Source: CAZSNT01 sp964607765 (GTDB lineage: Bacteria > Verrucomicrobiota > Lentisphaeria > Oligosphaerales > JABHEG01). Taken from it: a stretch of 64,000 nt of DNA. A program made the position numbers and the translations under genes. A model generated the notes under the pieces. That model was given only the letters and a program-made list of their open reading frames with translations. It was not told the origin of the DNA and made no database searches. Each line of letters starts with the position of its first letter. Positions within the stretch are counted from its first letter, which is position 1. The stretch is taken from contig CAZSNT010000024.1 in assembly GCA_964607765.1 (NCBI GenBank), positions 1 through 64,000 on the forward strand. The letters are read 5' to 3'. Shown here piece after piece: positions 52,292-61,023 of this stretch.

Positions 52292-54571
52292 CTATCTCAC
52301 CAGTTCCAGGCTCCACAGCGTCATGTTGACGTGCGGAAAGTCCTCGGCGAACTGGATCTCCACACGGACCTGATCGTCCAGCCGCCGCGGTACGCCGAGC
52401 CGGATCGTGCCGCCGTTCACATCCCACTCCGTGATGCGCACGAAAGCGCCCGTGCGCACATCGTCGATCAACTCGGCGGAGACGTCCCCTTTATCCCAGG
52501 AACGGCTCGGCGCGCCACAGCGGTCGAGCAGGGCCTGTCTGAGGCGTTGGATGGTCTGCTCAACCGTCTCGGGGCGTCCGACATCGCTGAAGTCGACGAT
52601 CAGCGCGGCCTTGGTCAGCTTGCCGCCGCCGTGTTCGAGCGCGAGTCGCTGGCGCTGATCGAACTCACTGAGGAGCCTGGTTTCGTAGACGTCTACGCCG
52701 GGAAGCTGCAGCACGCCGCCCACGTCAGCGGCAGCCAGGCGTGCCCGCACGTCGGCCATGTCCGTGCCCGGGCGAAACTCACGCACGTCCAGGGGCGCGT
52801 CGGGCGCCGGCGGTACGTAGGGCGCGTGCTCCGGGCGCGGCGCGGGTGCGGGCCGGTCTGCACCGGGCCGTGGCCGCCGCGCACTGCCGCCGAAACGGTG
52901 CGTCCAGTACACTGCCACGCGATACGAATGCGTGTTGCGCGCTTCTTCGGGCTCGCGGTGTTCATCGGTGAGTTCCACGCCGAACACATCCTGCGCCAGA
53001 GCGTAGGTGTAGGTGAGATTCTGCGAGAAGACGCCGACATCCGTGCCTTCCGCGCGTCGGTCCTGGTGACTGAATGACATCGCGTAGCCGAAGCTGTGCG
53101 CACCGCCCTGGAGATTGACGGCCAGCGTGGGGTACAGATCCAGAGCCTTGCTGTCGGGGTGATCGATCTTGCGCACCACGACACCGGGCGCGATGTTGCC
53201 CCGCAGCCCGCGGATCTGTAGGGGGTGGTCGAGGCCGCCGCGGATCTCGGTCGTACCGCTGTTGCGCGGCTGGTTGAGCCGGTCGTCCACGTCCTGGTGG
53301 TAGAAGCCGAGCCGCGCGGTCAATCGTTCGGCGATCGGCTTACTCAGGTCCAGGGACACGGTCTTGAGGAGCTGATTCGTGCCGCGCTTGTAGCGGTCTT
53401 CCACGTCCTGGATGTGAGCGTCCAGGTTGCCGGACAGATTGTCGATCAGCGCCGGGAAGAGTCGCCCGCTCAGAGTCAGGCCGTAGGTGTTGGTATCGAC
53501 GGGATTGTCGGTCTCCCATGCGTCGCGGAAGTGCTGGACGCGACCCCGGAGCCGGGTGCCGCCGGCAAAGCGCCAGCCCACGTGCCCTTCCAGGGACTCG
53601 CGGTCTGCGCCCACACTCGCCCCTTCCGGGCGGTAGTCGCGTTCGTAGGCCTCGTAGCGCAGCCGGTACGTCAGCGGCGATTCGCTCTTGCCGGCTGCCT
53701 GGAGGAACAGGGCGTTGGCGTCACGGCGCTGCCCGCTTTCGGCGTCCGTCGTGCCGTCGTGGTCGCCTTGGAAACGGCCGATCTCTCCCTCCAGTGTGAT
53801 GTCTTGGTCTGCGACGTGGAACACTCTCTCGCCCGCCAGGCTGTAGACGTGCTGACGCCGGGCCAGGACGCTGTCGTCAGCTGCGCCTTGACGGTAGTTG
53901 AAAGCGTAGTTCAGACTCAGTTTGCCGAGGGCAGGCGTTTCGGTGAGCCATGAGACGCCGTGCGTGAAACTGTCACGGGCCTGCAGGTGGCGCCAAGACG
54001 GCGGATCCGGGCTCAGACCGGAGACGAGAACCAGCGAGTGTTTTTCATCCTCACCCCCAATCTCGGGATGCAACTCGAGCCTCAGGCCTTTCAGCGACTT
54101 CTGCAGCGTTCGGTAGCTGAAGTAGCCGTAGACATCCCCGAGCTCGAGCCGGTAGGGCAGGGCCACATCCCCGCGCTCGTGGAACAGGCGCAGCCGCTCC
54201 GGGATGATGCCGTTGTCCGTGCTGCGGTAGGTTGACTCGTTGATCACGGCCTGGACTTCGCCGCGCCAGCGGTTGTAGGGACCGGCACGATGATCCCAGC
54301 GCAGGGACAGTTCGTCATACCACTGCCCGCCCGTGGCCGGGTAGGGACTTGCATCGGTGTCGCCTCTCACGTCGTACGACTCAAACCGCAGCGTGTTGGC
54401 GCCCGAAATGCCGGCCTCGGCCAGCGCCACATCCGCGTCGGCCACGCGCGCCGCCAAAGGACTCTGAGCATCGGCCGTTGCTGCCCCGAGCAGTAAGCCC
54501 ACGGCAACACACAGAATCAGCAACACGCCCGCGTGCCGCCTCCCCAGTCCAAGCAGAGCCGTTGTCGTCAT
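52292..54571 (-). CDS. Predicted outer-membrane beta-barrel with C-terminal soluble domain
   Basis: 759 residues with a signal peptide (VLLILCVAVGLLLGAATADA). Residues about 55-560 consist of alternating amphipathic strands typical of a barrel (QWYDELSLRWDHRAGPYNRW; LSLNYAFNYRQGA; SYRVAVYWTHRFGG). A Pro-rich linker (about 565-590) leads to a soluble domain of about 170 residues ending NMTLWSLELVR. Barrels of this kind can be porins or export channels; no TonB box or plug is obvious. It lies 19 bases upstream of the giant kinase-like gene, so it may place that protein in or across the outer membrane. Confidence 0.65.
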   Translation of the reverse strand: MTTTALLGLGRRHAGVLLILCVAVGLLLGAATADAQSPLAARVADADVALAEAGISGANTLRFESYDVRGDTDASPYPATGGQWYDELSLRWDHRAGPYNRWRGEVQAVINESTYRSTDNGIIPERLRLFHERGDVALPYRLELGDVYGYFSYRTLQKSLKGLRLELHPEIGGEDEKHSLVLVSGLSPDPPSWRHLQARDSFTHGVSWLTETPALGKLSLNYAFNYRQGAADDSVLARRQHVYSLAGERVFHVADQDITLEGEIGRFQGDHDGTTDAESGQRRDANALFLQAAGKSESPLTYRLRYEAYERDYRPEGASVGADRESLEGHVGWRFAGGTRLRGRVQHFRDAWETDNPVDTNTYGLTLSGRLFPALIDNLSGNLDAHIQDVEDRYKRGTNQLLKTVSLDLSKPIAERLTARLGFYHQDVDDRLNQPRNSGTTEIRGGLDHPLQIRGLRGNIAPGVVVRKIDHPDSKALDLYPTLAVNLQGGAHSFGYAMSFSHQDRRAEGTDVGVFSQNLTYTYALAQDVFGVELTDEHREPEEARNTHSYRVAVYWTHRFGGSARRPRPGADRPAPAPRPEHAPYVPPAPDAPLDVREFRPGTDMADVRARLAAADVGGVLQLPGVDVYETRLLSEFDQRQRLALEHGGGKLTKAALIVDFSDVGRPETVEQTIQRLRQALLDRCGAPSRSWDKGDVSAELIDDVRTGAFVRITEWDVNGGTIRLGVPRRLDDQVRVEIQFAEDFPHVNMTLWSLELVR

Positions 54572-54575
54572 CGCG

Positions 54576-55070
54576 CTATTCCGTTTTCCGGGGCTTCGTC
54601 TGGATCACTTCGAAGATGAATTCATTGACGCCTTCCCGCTTCTGGAAGCCATCCCCCGCAGTGTTGTACTCGATTTGGGTCGTGACCGTGGCTGAGATTC
54701 TGCTGACGATCAGCAGGGAGTCGCCGTGCGGTTTTCTGTATTGAGCAACGGTCTGGATATGCTGTATGGACATGATCCGCAGCGTGGCGTCGCGCGGCAC
54801 CTTGCTGTCGATCGCGTCCAGCAACCGTGACTTGTCGTAGAAGCCCGGACCGAGTCCCTTGCCGAAATCCGGCGTGTTCCACGAAGTCAGGAACTTGCGT
54901 ACCAGCGCCTCGGCGACACGATGACCCACAGGCTCAACGGCTGCGACGCGTTTCGCTCCCGCAGGCAGCTTCCCAGGCTTTGCGATGGGCTGGAAACCAC
55001 GGAACTCGCCGGCGGCGGCAGCAAGAACCAGGAGAGTGCAGACGGGAACGGAGATGCGCACGGGAACCAT
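54576..55070 (-). CDS. Small secreted protein, first gene of the kinase-like operon
   Basis: 164 residues from ATG 55070 (AAGGGG seven bases ahead). Signal peptide SVPVCTLLVLAAAAGEFRG. The mature part has an EALVRKFLTSWNTPDFGKGL helix and strands (DATLRIMSIQHIQTVAQYRK). No known family; overall it resembles small cystatin/NTF2-type folds, but this is only an impression. Four bases separate it from the barrel gene. Confidence 0.65.
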   Translation of the reverse strand: MVPVRISVPVCTLLVLAAAAGEFRGFQPIAKPGKLPAGAKRVAAVEPVGHRVAEALVRKFLTSWNTPDFGKGLGPGFYDKSRLLDAIDSKVPRDATLRIMSIQHIQTVAQYRKPHGDSLLIVSRISATVTTQIEYNTAGDGFQKREGVNEFIFEVIQTKPRKTE

Positions 55071-55169
55071 CGCTTTGCCCCTTCGATTGCCCTGACGCTT
55101 GTTGGCACAGAGCAATCTATGCGGAGCATATCGGGTCGTCAAGCGTGGCGGGCGCCGCCCGGCCATGCT

Positions 55170-55607
55170 TCAGGACAGTAACCGCCGGAGCGCGAGGATG
55201 TCGATCTGGTCCTTCTCGCGTCGTGTTCCCGTCTTCGTGCGGATCAGGGCTTGCGGTCCGAGGAAGGGAATGTCGTCCGGGGACAGCCGCACGTCGTCAG
55301 CGTAGTCGGCGTAGGTGCGGCCGTCGAGGACCGTGAACATGTCCAGTGGGAACTGCTCCACGAGCCGCACGGCGCCAGGCTCCAGGCTGAAGTCTTCCCC
55401 GCTGAGTTCCGCTGCGTATCCCTCACCCCAGGATCTGAGAGTCTCCAGCAGCGTTCTCACGTTGTCCGGCGAGGCATCCACCAGGATGTCGACATCCTCG
55501 GTTGCCCGCACGAACCCGTTCAACGCGCACGCGACCCCGCCAACAACGACAAATCGCACACGTTCTGCGACGAGCAGCCGGAGCAGTTCGGCGAAATCAA
55601 GATCCAA
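55170..55607 (-). CDS. Nucleotidyltransferase-fold protein (DUF6036/AbiEii-like)
   Basis: 145 residues with a TTG start at 55607. RFVVVGGVACALNGFVRATE is followed by DVDILVD, which carries the GG...A and DxD pattern of minimal nucleotidyltransferases. A late Lys/Arg helix (ALIRTKTGTRREKDQIDILA) is typical of DUF6036-type proteins. Relatives act as toxins or antitoxins by transferring nucleotides to RNA or proteins. The start overlaps the end of a small upstream ORF, suggesting a two-gene module. The 55071-55169 stretch holds no gene. Confidence 0.8.
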   Translation of the reverse strand: MDLDFAELLRLLVAERVRFVVVGGVACALNGFVRATEDVDILVDASPDNVRTLLETLRSWGEGYAAELSGEDFSLEPGAVRLVEQFPLDMFTVLDGRTYADYADDVRLSPDDIPFLGPQALIRTKTGTRREKDQIDILALRRLLS

Positions 55608-55764
55608 CGCGTCCTCTCCCGACGATTCTCCGGCAACGTTGCCGATCCGGAGTCCTATCCCGGCAGCCCAGTTTCTGCATACTCACGTAGAGGCGCCAGA
55701 GCTGGGTCAGGGGGTCGCTGTCAGCACGTTTGCGTCCCACCTGCTTGCGCACGAACTCACTCAT
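55597..55764 (-). CDS. Small ORF overlapping the nucleotidyltransferase start
   Basis: 55 residues: MSEFVRKQVGRKRADSDPLT, then QLWRLYVSMQKLG and a basic tail. GGAG lies seven bases before ATG 55764. It overlaps the start of the next gene by 11 bases, an arrangement common in toxin-antitoxin pairs. The basic helical composition suits an RNA- or partner-binding protein. No family recognised; it could be the partner of the nucleotidyltransferase or only a leader. Confidence 0.5.
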   Translation of the reverse strand: MSEFVRKQVGRKRADSDPLTQLWRLYVSMQKLGCRDRTPDRQRCRRIVGRGRVGS

Positions 55765-55864
55765 GGATCAGCTCCGGGTTGGTGCCCTGAACCAATCTAG
55801 TGTTCGGTGGACCGGTTGTCACTCCGGTGGTCCATGGAATGGCTGCGACTGTGACCGGGAGCAC

Positions 55865-57136
55865 TCAGTCGCCGTCCTTACCGGACCGTGACACGGCGAG
55901 CGTGCCGCCGACGATCACGAGCAGAGCGACGGTGGCCAGAGCGAGGAACACCTTGGCGCCCAAGTTGTCCTTCGGGGCTGCTTGCGCGACGGGAACCGCT
56001 GCGGCTTCCGTCGGCGCGATGCCTTCAGGTGAAGGCGTCGTGCCGTCGTCGGCGCCGTCCACGGCGGCGGCGGCCAAGGTCGCGTCCTCGTCTGTCGCGT
56101 CCACAGCGTCGGGCATCACGCCGGTGAGCGTGGGCGGCTCTTCCTCTTCCTGGTCCTCCTGCTCGTAGTAATACTCCATGAGCTTCGCATCCCACGGCAC
56201 GCGCATGAGCATGTCCACACCCGGGTTCATGGCTTTGACCTGGCACGAGCAGGCCCCAACCAGAAACTCACACCCCTCTGCAATGTTGTCCTCATTGATG
56301 CCCTCACCGACGAGGGCGTAGAGACACCGGCCGCGGCCGAAGATAGGGAAGGCCATCGGATCATTGAACTCGTGCAGGTCGGGTTCGGTCTTCAGCAGCG
56401 ATGCGATGAAGAACTCCTCCTTCGGGTCATTCCGGTCGAGCTTGAGATGGGAGAAAATCACCGCGGGCGCCGGTCCGTCCTGGGTGGGTACGGTGCCGGC
56501 CAGTTCCTCAGGCGGATCGTCGGGGACTTTGAGCTGGTCCTGGAGTGTCTTCAGGTGCTGCGTCATCTCCTCGAAAGCCTTCTCGTCCTTTTCCTTGTTG
56601 CCGCTGGCCACGAACACCCAGACCGCGGAGTGACGGTCGGTGAGACGCTTGCCCACTTCCGCGCGAACAGGTGAGTCGATGATCTTCTCCGCGGTGTCCT
56701 TCGTGACCGGGCCGCTCCAGGCGCGGATCAGCTGCGGACCCATGCGGGGGAAATAGACATTGATGCGCGGCAGGGGAATGCCGGGATCGTCGGGGGGGGC
56801 CTCACCCTCTTTCTTCTGGGGTTGCTTCTCGGCGTCCTCTGCTTCAGTCTTGGCCTCAGTCTTCTGCTCCTCTTCCTCTTTCGGCTGGGTCACGCGCACG
56901 ATCATGTTGATCGGGCTGTCTTCGTTGTCTGAGGCCGCCTTCAGCAGCTCAACCACGGCCTGTTGTGCCTCGGTGAGCGGCTTATCGTGCTCCACCTCAA
57001 CCCAGTACGGATCGGCGGGCCAGCGTTCCAGCGCATACTGGAACACGGGCACGGAACAGGCGTACGCGAAAGCGGGCAGCAGGAACAGGGCCGGCAGCAG
57101 GGCACGGGTACGGGCGACGTTCTTTCTGTATGGCAT
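55865..57136 (-). CDS. Membrane-anchored exported protein, 'CSVPVFQYALERW' family
   Basis: 423 residues. After the signal peptide (ALLPALFLLPAFAYA) the mature protein begins CSVPVFQYALERWPADPYWV, a start I recognise from conserved PVC-superphylum proteins of unknown role. An acidic linker (about 85-115) and a Glu/Asp/Ala-rich spacer precede a C-terminal transmembrane helix (VFLALATVALLVIVGGTLAV) and short basic tail. The main domain includes INVYFPRMGPQLIRAWSGPV and VWVFVASGNKEKDEKAFEEM, thioredoxin-like by eye. It is divergent from the gene at 57487. Confidence 0.75.
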   Translation of the reverse strand: MPYRKNVARTRALLPALFLLPAFAYACSVPVFQYALERWPADPYWVEVEHDKPLTEAQQAVVELLKAASDNEDSPINMIVRVTQPKEEEEQKTEAKTEAEDAEKQPQKKEGEAPPDDPGIPLPRINVYFPRMGPQLIRAWSGPVTKDTAEKIIDSPVRAEVGKRLTDRHSAVWVFVASGNKEKDEKAFEEMTQHLKTLQDQLKVPDDPPEELAGTVPTQDGPAPAVIFSHLKLDRNDPKEEFFIASLLKTEPDLHEFNDPMAFPIFGRGRCLYALVGEGINEDNIAEGCEFLVGACSCQVKAMNPGVDMLMRVPWDAKLMEYYYEQEDQEEEEPPTLTGVMPDAVDATDEDATLAAAAVDGADDGTTPSPEGIAPTEAAAVPVAQAAPKDNLGAKVFLALATVALLVIVGGTLAVSRSGKDGD

Positions 57137-57486
57137 CGTGTTCTCTTTCGTATCTCAGCGATTGTGTGACGAATCGAGACTGGTTCTTAATATCGACTGA
57201 TTGAGCGCTGTGTCCACGCGGATCGCGTGCGGCTATAACATAGACCCTGAGAAACGTTTCGCGTTCCATGATCGCGTGAAAGCGTGGTGTCCCGCGCCCT
57301 GTGCCGACCCTGAGTTTCGCCTCCTGGCGGCATTGGTGCGGGCGCGGGGTGTAACCTGGCGGCGGCGTTGGGTGTAATAGAGGCAAACACGTGGGTGTTC
57401 TGGCCAGCGCCCAGACAGGAAGCAGCAAACCAAACCGAGCCCGGCGGCGCAACGTCGAGCCGGCATCAGAGAGAGGATGAGGAACG
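57137..57486. promoter_or_regulatory. 350-bp divergent intergenic region with a perfect palindrome
   Basis: No gene is seen. GAAACGTTTC at 57251-57260 is a perfect ten-base palindrome of the LacI-operator kind. GCTATAACAT near 57231 could be a -10. GGTGTAA occurs twice, at 57347 and 57370, ahead of the plus-strand operon. These are candidates only. GAGAGAGG/GAGG supplies the RBS for ATG 57487. Confidence 0.4.
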
Positions 57487-58413
57487 ATGCAGAAGCAGAT
57501 CATCAAATTACTGGCAATCGTGAGTGTGGTTGGAGCCCTGTGCGGTGTTCGGGCGGGTGAGATCGCGGCGAGTTTCCCGGATCGCTGTACGGTGATCGGG
57601 CGACTCGACGTGGCTGCGTTCAGGGCCATACCCGTGGTCCGGCAGGCTTTCGACAGCCATGGGGGCCACATGACGGCGTTCGTTGACCAGGTGCGTGAAT
57701 GGGTTGGCGTGGACTTGGACACCGTCCGGCGCGTGTGGCTTGGTGTTGAGAAAGACGGTGTTGCGGTGGTGGCTCTCGAAGGCGCGTTTGACGCGGGATT
57801 GATCCAGGGCGGCATTCTGAACATCGACACGGCGCAGTTCGTGCCGAAAGAGGGCGTCCCGATGTGTGTGCTGCTGCCCGACGAGAAGAAGCCGGGACAG
57901 GTGAACATGGCTGCGGTGCTGGACGACCGCACGCTGGTGCTGGGGCAGCCGGCGATCACGGAGGACTTTATCGACGCCTTCACGGGGGTTGCCAAAGGCG
58001 CCTCAAGTGCTAGACTCCGCCAGGTTCGTGGCCTGGTTGACTCCGATCCGTTGCTGCATGCGTTTATCTTCGGCGTCGCGCCAAAAGACCTGGAGAAGAA
58101 CCCGTGGCTGAACCTGTTGAGTCACGGCGAGCTCAAGGCGGATTTGGCCGGCGACATGGTGATTCAGCTGGCGATTGGTTCGAAGACGCCGGAGTTGCTG
58201 AAGCCGCTTCAGGGCATTGTGGAAGGCGCTCTGGCGGTCTACAAACAGATGGATGGGCGGCACCGCAAAGTCAAGCCAGGCCAGAAACTGCTCCTCGACA
58301 ACATGGTATGCAGCGTGTCGGAGCAGCAGATTGTACTGGAATCGACCATTCCCGAGCAGGCATTGAACGGTTTGATTTCCGCCAAGCTGAACGGCGGGGG
58401 CGCTATCAGGTGA
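57487..58413 (+). CDS. Secreted protein of unknown function upstream of an ECF sigma gene
   Basis: 308 residues with a signal peptide (LLAIVSVVGALCGVRAGE). Mixed alpha/beta content (RCTVIGRLDVAAFRAIPVVR; GVDLDTVRRVWLGVEKDGVA) recalls DUF3352-like PVC exported proteins, but the match is not firm. Its stop overlaps the GTG start of the sigma gene, so it heads the sigma operon and may be part of the sensed process. Confidence 0.7.
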   Translation: MQKQIIKLLAIVSVVGALCGVRAGEIAASFPDRCTVIGRLDVAAFRAIPVVRQAFDSHGGHMTAFVDQVREWVGVDLDTVRRVWLGVEKDGVAVVALEGAFDAGLIQGGILNIDTAQFVPKEGVPMCVLLPDEKKPGQVNMAAVLDDRTLVLGQPAITEDFIDAFTGVAKGASSARLRQVRGLVDSDPLLHAFIFGVAPKDLEKNPWLNLLSHGELKADLAGDMVIQLAIGSKTPELLKPLQGIVEGALAVYKQMDGRHRKVKPGQKLLLDNMVCSVSEQQIVLESTIPEQALNGLISAKLNGGGAIR

Positions 58414-58976
58414 CAGGATCGGCTGACAACGACGCGCAGTGCGTAACACGGGCGTTGGACGGTGACCAGGACGCGTTCCGGGACATCGTTCAACGCTACC
58501 ATCAGTTGGTCTACGCGTGCGCCCTGGCCGTGACACGGGTTCCGGCGGACGCAGCGGATGCGTCCCAGGAGACGTTCATCCGGTTCCATCGGAACCTGGC
58601 TCAGTACGACCCGTCGCGGCCGTTGAAGCCATACCTGCTGACCATTGCAGTTAACTGTGCCCGGAACGTCGTGCGCAAGCGTCGTCGGCTGCGGTTTGTG
58701 GACGAGGAGCACGCGGGACTGCAGCACGTGAGCGACCAGCGGCCGACGCCGAAGCACGAGGCGGTCCGCGCGGAGCGACTGCAGGCGGTTCGCGAGTTCA
58801 TCGACGGCCTGCCCGTGAGGATGCGTGAGGTGTGCTGTCTGTTCTACCTGGCCGAGAAGAGCTGTCGCGAGATTGCGGGCATCAAGCGCATGAGCGAGAC
58901 GGCTGTGAAAGTAACGCTGCATCGAGCGAGAAAGAAGCTGCTGAACAGCGGCATACGCGAATGGAGGACGGCATGA
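58410..58976 (+). CDS. ECF-type RNA polymerase sigma factor
   Basis: 188 residues from GTG 58410 (GGGGG ahead). Sigma region 2: DAFRDIVQRYHQLVYACALA, ADAADASQETFIRFHRNLAQ, then PYLLTIAVNCARNVVRKRRR. Region 4: LPVRMREVCCLFYLAEKSCR, EIAGIKRMSETAVKVTLHRA. These direct polymerase to a small extracytoplasmic-stress regulon. It overlaps the anti-sigma gene by ATGA. Longer in-frame extensions upstream lie inside the previous gene and are not real. Confidence 0.93.
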   Translation: MTGSADNDAQCVTRALDGDQDAFRDIVQRYHQLVYACALAVTRVPADAADASQETFIRFHRNLAQYDPSRPLKPYLLTIAVNCARNVVRKRRRLRFVDEEHAGLQHVSDQRPTPKHEAVRAERLQAVREFIDGLPVRMREVCCLFYLAEKSCREIAGIKRMSETAVKVTLHRARKKLLNSGIREWRTA

Positions 58977-59509
58977 ACAGGGACTGTCCCTTCTATCACG
59001 AGCTGATCCTGGACGCGGAGTGGTTGGACGAAGGCGAGAGGGCCATGCTGATGCAGCACCTGTCGCAGTGTCCCGCCTGCCGCGAGCAGTTTGAGCTGGT
59101 CAGCCAGTTTGAGGATCTGCTGAATGCGGATGCTGTCGCGCGTATGCCGGCGGACCTGTGCGAGCGCATTGTGTCGGCCGTGGCGCAGGACGACGTTCCT
59201 GTCAGTGCGGGGGTGGCCGGTCCCGTGCTGGGGGCTGTGGTGTTGCTGTTGACAGCGGTTCTGTATGGCCAACGCGGCCTGCTCGAGGGATTGAGCGAAC
59301 GGGCGTCGGGCATGTTGGGCTGGGGCAGTGACCTGGTGAGTCCTATCGGCGTGGGCCTGGGCGCGGTCTTCCGGGGTATGCTTGCCTCGGCGGCCACCAG
59401 TTGCTTTGGTGTGCCACAGACAGTCTGGTGGCTGGTTGCGGCGGCATTGACATTGACGTGCCTGTTTTCAGGCGGCCTGTTCTATAGCGAGGAGAAGCAA
59501 CATGTGTAG
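58973..59509 (+). CDS. Membrane anti-sigma factor with zinc-finger motif
   Basis: 178 residues from ATG 58973 (GGAGG five bases ahead). The N-terminal FYHELILDAEWLDEGERAML, then MQHLSQCPACREQFELVSQF, has the HxxxCxxC core of zf-HC2 anti-sigma domains. Two hydrophobic segments follow (GAVVLLLTAVLYG; TVWWLVAAALTLTCLFSGG). It should hold the adjoining sigma factor at the membrane until a signal releases it. It overlaps both neighbours by a few bases. Confidence 0.9.
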   Translation: MNRDCPFYHELILDAEWLDEGERAMLMQHLSQCPACREQFELVSQFEDLLNADAVARMPADLCERIVSAVAQDDVPVSAGVAGPVLGAVVLLLTAVLYGQRGLLEGLSERASGMLGWGSDLVSPIGVGLGAVFRGMLASAATSCFGVPQTVWWLVAAALTLTCLFSGGLFYSEEKQHV

Positions 59510-60158
59510 TCGGTCGTTTCACCGCATTGCGGTCACTGTTTCCACAGTGGCATTGACATCGTGGCCCTTGCTGGCGGCTGAGCCGGTCAAAGAGCAACCC
59601 CCGTTGCAGCAACTGTCCGGCCTGTTGGTGGTGCTCGTATTGGCGCTCAGCATCAAGATCGGCGTGTTGGCCGTGTGCCTCGTGTATTCCGTACTCGAAC
59701 CGCGCAAGGTCCAGGACGGCAGCAAGATCCAGGGGCAGTCCCCGTTCCGGGCGTTCCGGGTCGGCATTTTTGTCTTCCTGGTGATGCTCCTGCTCGCGGC
59801 CATCGGCTCGAACCTGCCGGGACCGCTGGCCGGTATGCTGTTGCTGCTTCCGTTGGTGGTGTTCTTCTACCTGCTTCTGAGCGGCTTCACCATGGTGGCG
59901 CACTGCGTAGGGGAGCGGATTCAGAGCAACATCAACAGTCCGCGGCTCGGCTCGACGTTCAGCGCCACGTTCACGGGCGGCGTGCCGCTGTTGCTGATTG
60001 GGCTTGTGCCTCTTGTCGGACAGGTGCTGCAGTTCGTTATGGGACTGTGCGCATTGGGTACGGCATACCTGTGCTGGTCGGCCGCGCGTGCACGGCGGGG
60101 GAACGCAGGGCAGGCCGAAGCCGTTGCTGCCGCGCCCGATGGGGCGGCGCAGGAATGA
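59502..60158 (+). CDS. Polytopic membrane protein in the sigma operon
   Basis: 218 residues with about four hydrophobic helices (LSGLLVVLVLALSIKIGVLA; GIFVFLVMLLLAAIGSNL; GPLAGMLLLLPLVVFFYLLL; VPLLLIGLVPLVGQVLQFVM). It also has a signal-like N-terminus and a polar C-terminal tail. No family recognised. The overlap with the genes on both sides shows it belongs to the sigma/anti-sigma operon, so it may take part in sensing or in envelope maintenance. Confidence 0.75.
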   Translation: MCSRSFHRIAVTVSTVALTSWPLLAAEPVKEQPPLQQLSGLLVVLVLALSIKIGVLAVCLVYSVLEPRKVQDGSKIQGQSPFRAFRVGIFVFLVMLLLAAIGSNLPGPLAGMLLLLPLVVFFYLLLSGFTMVAHCVGERIQSNINSPRLGSTFSATFTGGVPLLLIGLVPLVGQVLQFVMGLCALGTAYLCWSAARARRGNAGQAEAVAAAPDGAAQE

Positions 60159-60886
60159 GATATGTCATCATCAGCGACATCCACATCGGTTCGCCATATT
60201 GTCGACGCGAGCAGTTGGCCGCGTTCCTGGCAGGCTTGCCGGCGGGGGTTGTGCTGATCCTGAACGGCGACGTGCTGAACAACCCCGATTTGCCGCAGAC
60301 TGTGGCCGATGAACAGGCTCTTGACGCGGTTCTGGCGGCAGCCCGGTCGCGCCGCGTCATCTGGCTGCGCGGCAACCATGACGCGGCTGTGCCGGCAGCG
60401 GGGAAGGAACTCACGGAGGTGCGTGACTCACTGACGATCGACGACCGGCTGTACATCGCTCACGGTCACGGGTTCGACGACGTGATGCCGCACCACGTGC
60501 GGTTCATTCGGTACTTCGGGCGGTTCCACCAACTGCGGGTCCTGCTCGGCGCCCGTCCCGTGCATGTGGCCGAATACGCGAAGAAGTGGCGCCCGCTCTA
60601 CCGGCATCTCATCCGGCACGTCCACACCAACGCGGTGGCCCACGCCAAGGCGAACGGTATCGGTGCGGTCGTCTGCGGCCACGTGCACCTGGCCGAAGAC
60701 ATGATCTTCGATGGCATCCACTACCTGAACACGGGCGCATGGACCGAAGCGCCGCTCACGTGTGTGGTGGTTGACGACGATGGGATCGCGTTGCGCAGCG
60801 TGGATGCTGTCCTTGACGGGGAGCCCATGTTCCCGGCCGCATCGCCCGATCACGCACCCGTCCCCGGCCTGACTCCGTGGCAGTAA
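60155..60886 (+). CDS. Calcineurin-like metallophosphoesterase (LpxH-like)
   Basis: 243 residues from ATG 60155. The metal-binding motifs are complete and in order: ISDIHIGS, LNGDVLNN, WLRGNHDAA, IAHGHGFDD and VCGHVHLAE. The layout resembles UDP-2,3-diacylglucosamine pyrophosphatase (LpxH) and related enzymes; without flanking lipid A genes this is only a family-level call. It ends the sigma operon. The 137 bases to the next gene show no clear element. Confidence 0.85.
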   Translation: MRYVIISDIHIGSPYCRREQLAAFLAGLPAGVVLILNGDVLNNPDLPQTVADEQALDAVLAAARSRRVIWLRGNHDAAVPAAGKELTEVRDSLTIDDRLYIAHGHGFDDVMPHHVRFIRYFGRFHQLRVLLGARPVHVAEYAKKWRPLYRHLIRHVHTNAVAHAKANGIGAVVCGHVHLAEDMIFDGIHYLNTGAWTEAPLTCVVVDDDGIALRSVDAVLDGEPMFPAASPDHAPVPGLTPWQ

Positions 60887-61023
60887 TCCAGGGCGCGGCG
60901 CACGCGTGGCGTAAGTCCCATTCCGAGGTGCTCGACTGCGCCTGTCCCAATTTGCGCTCGGCGGTCTGTGCGCTTACGTTAAGGATCCCACGGGGGTAAT
61001 CTGGCAGAACATCATGTGGAGCC

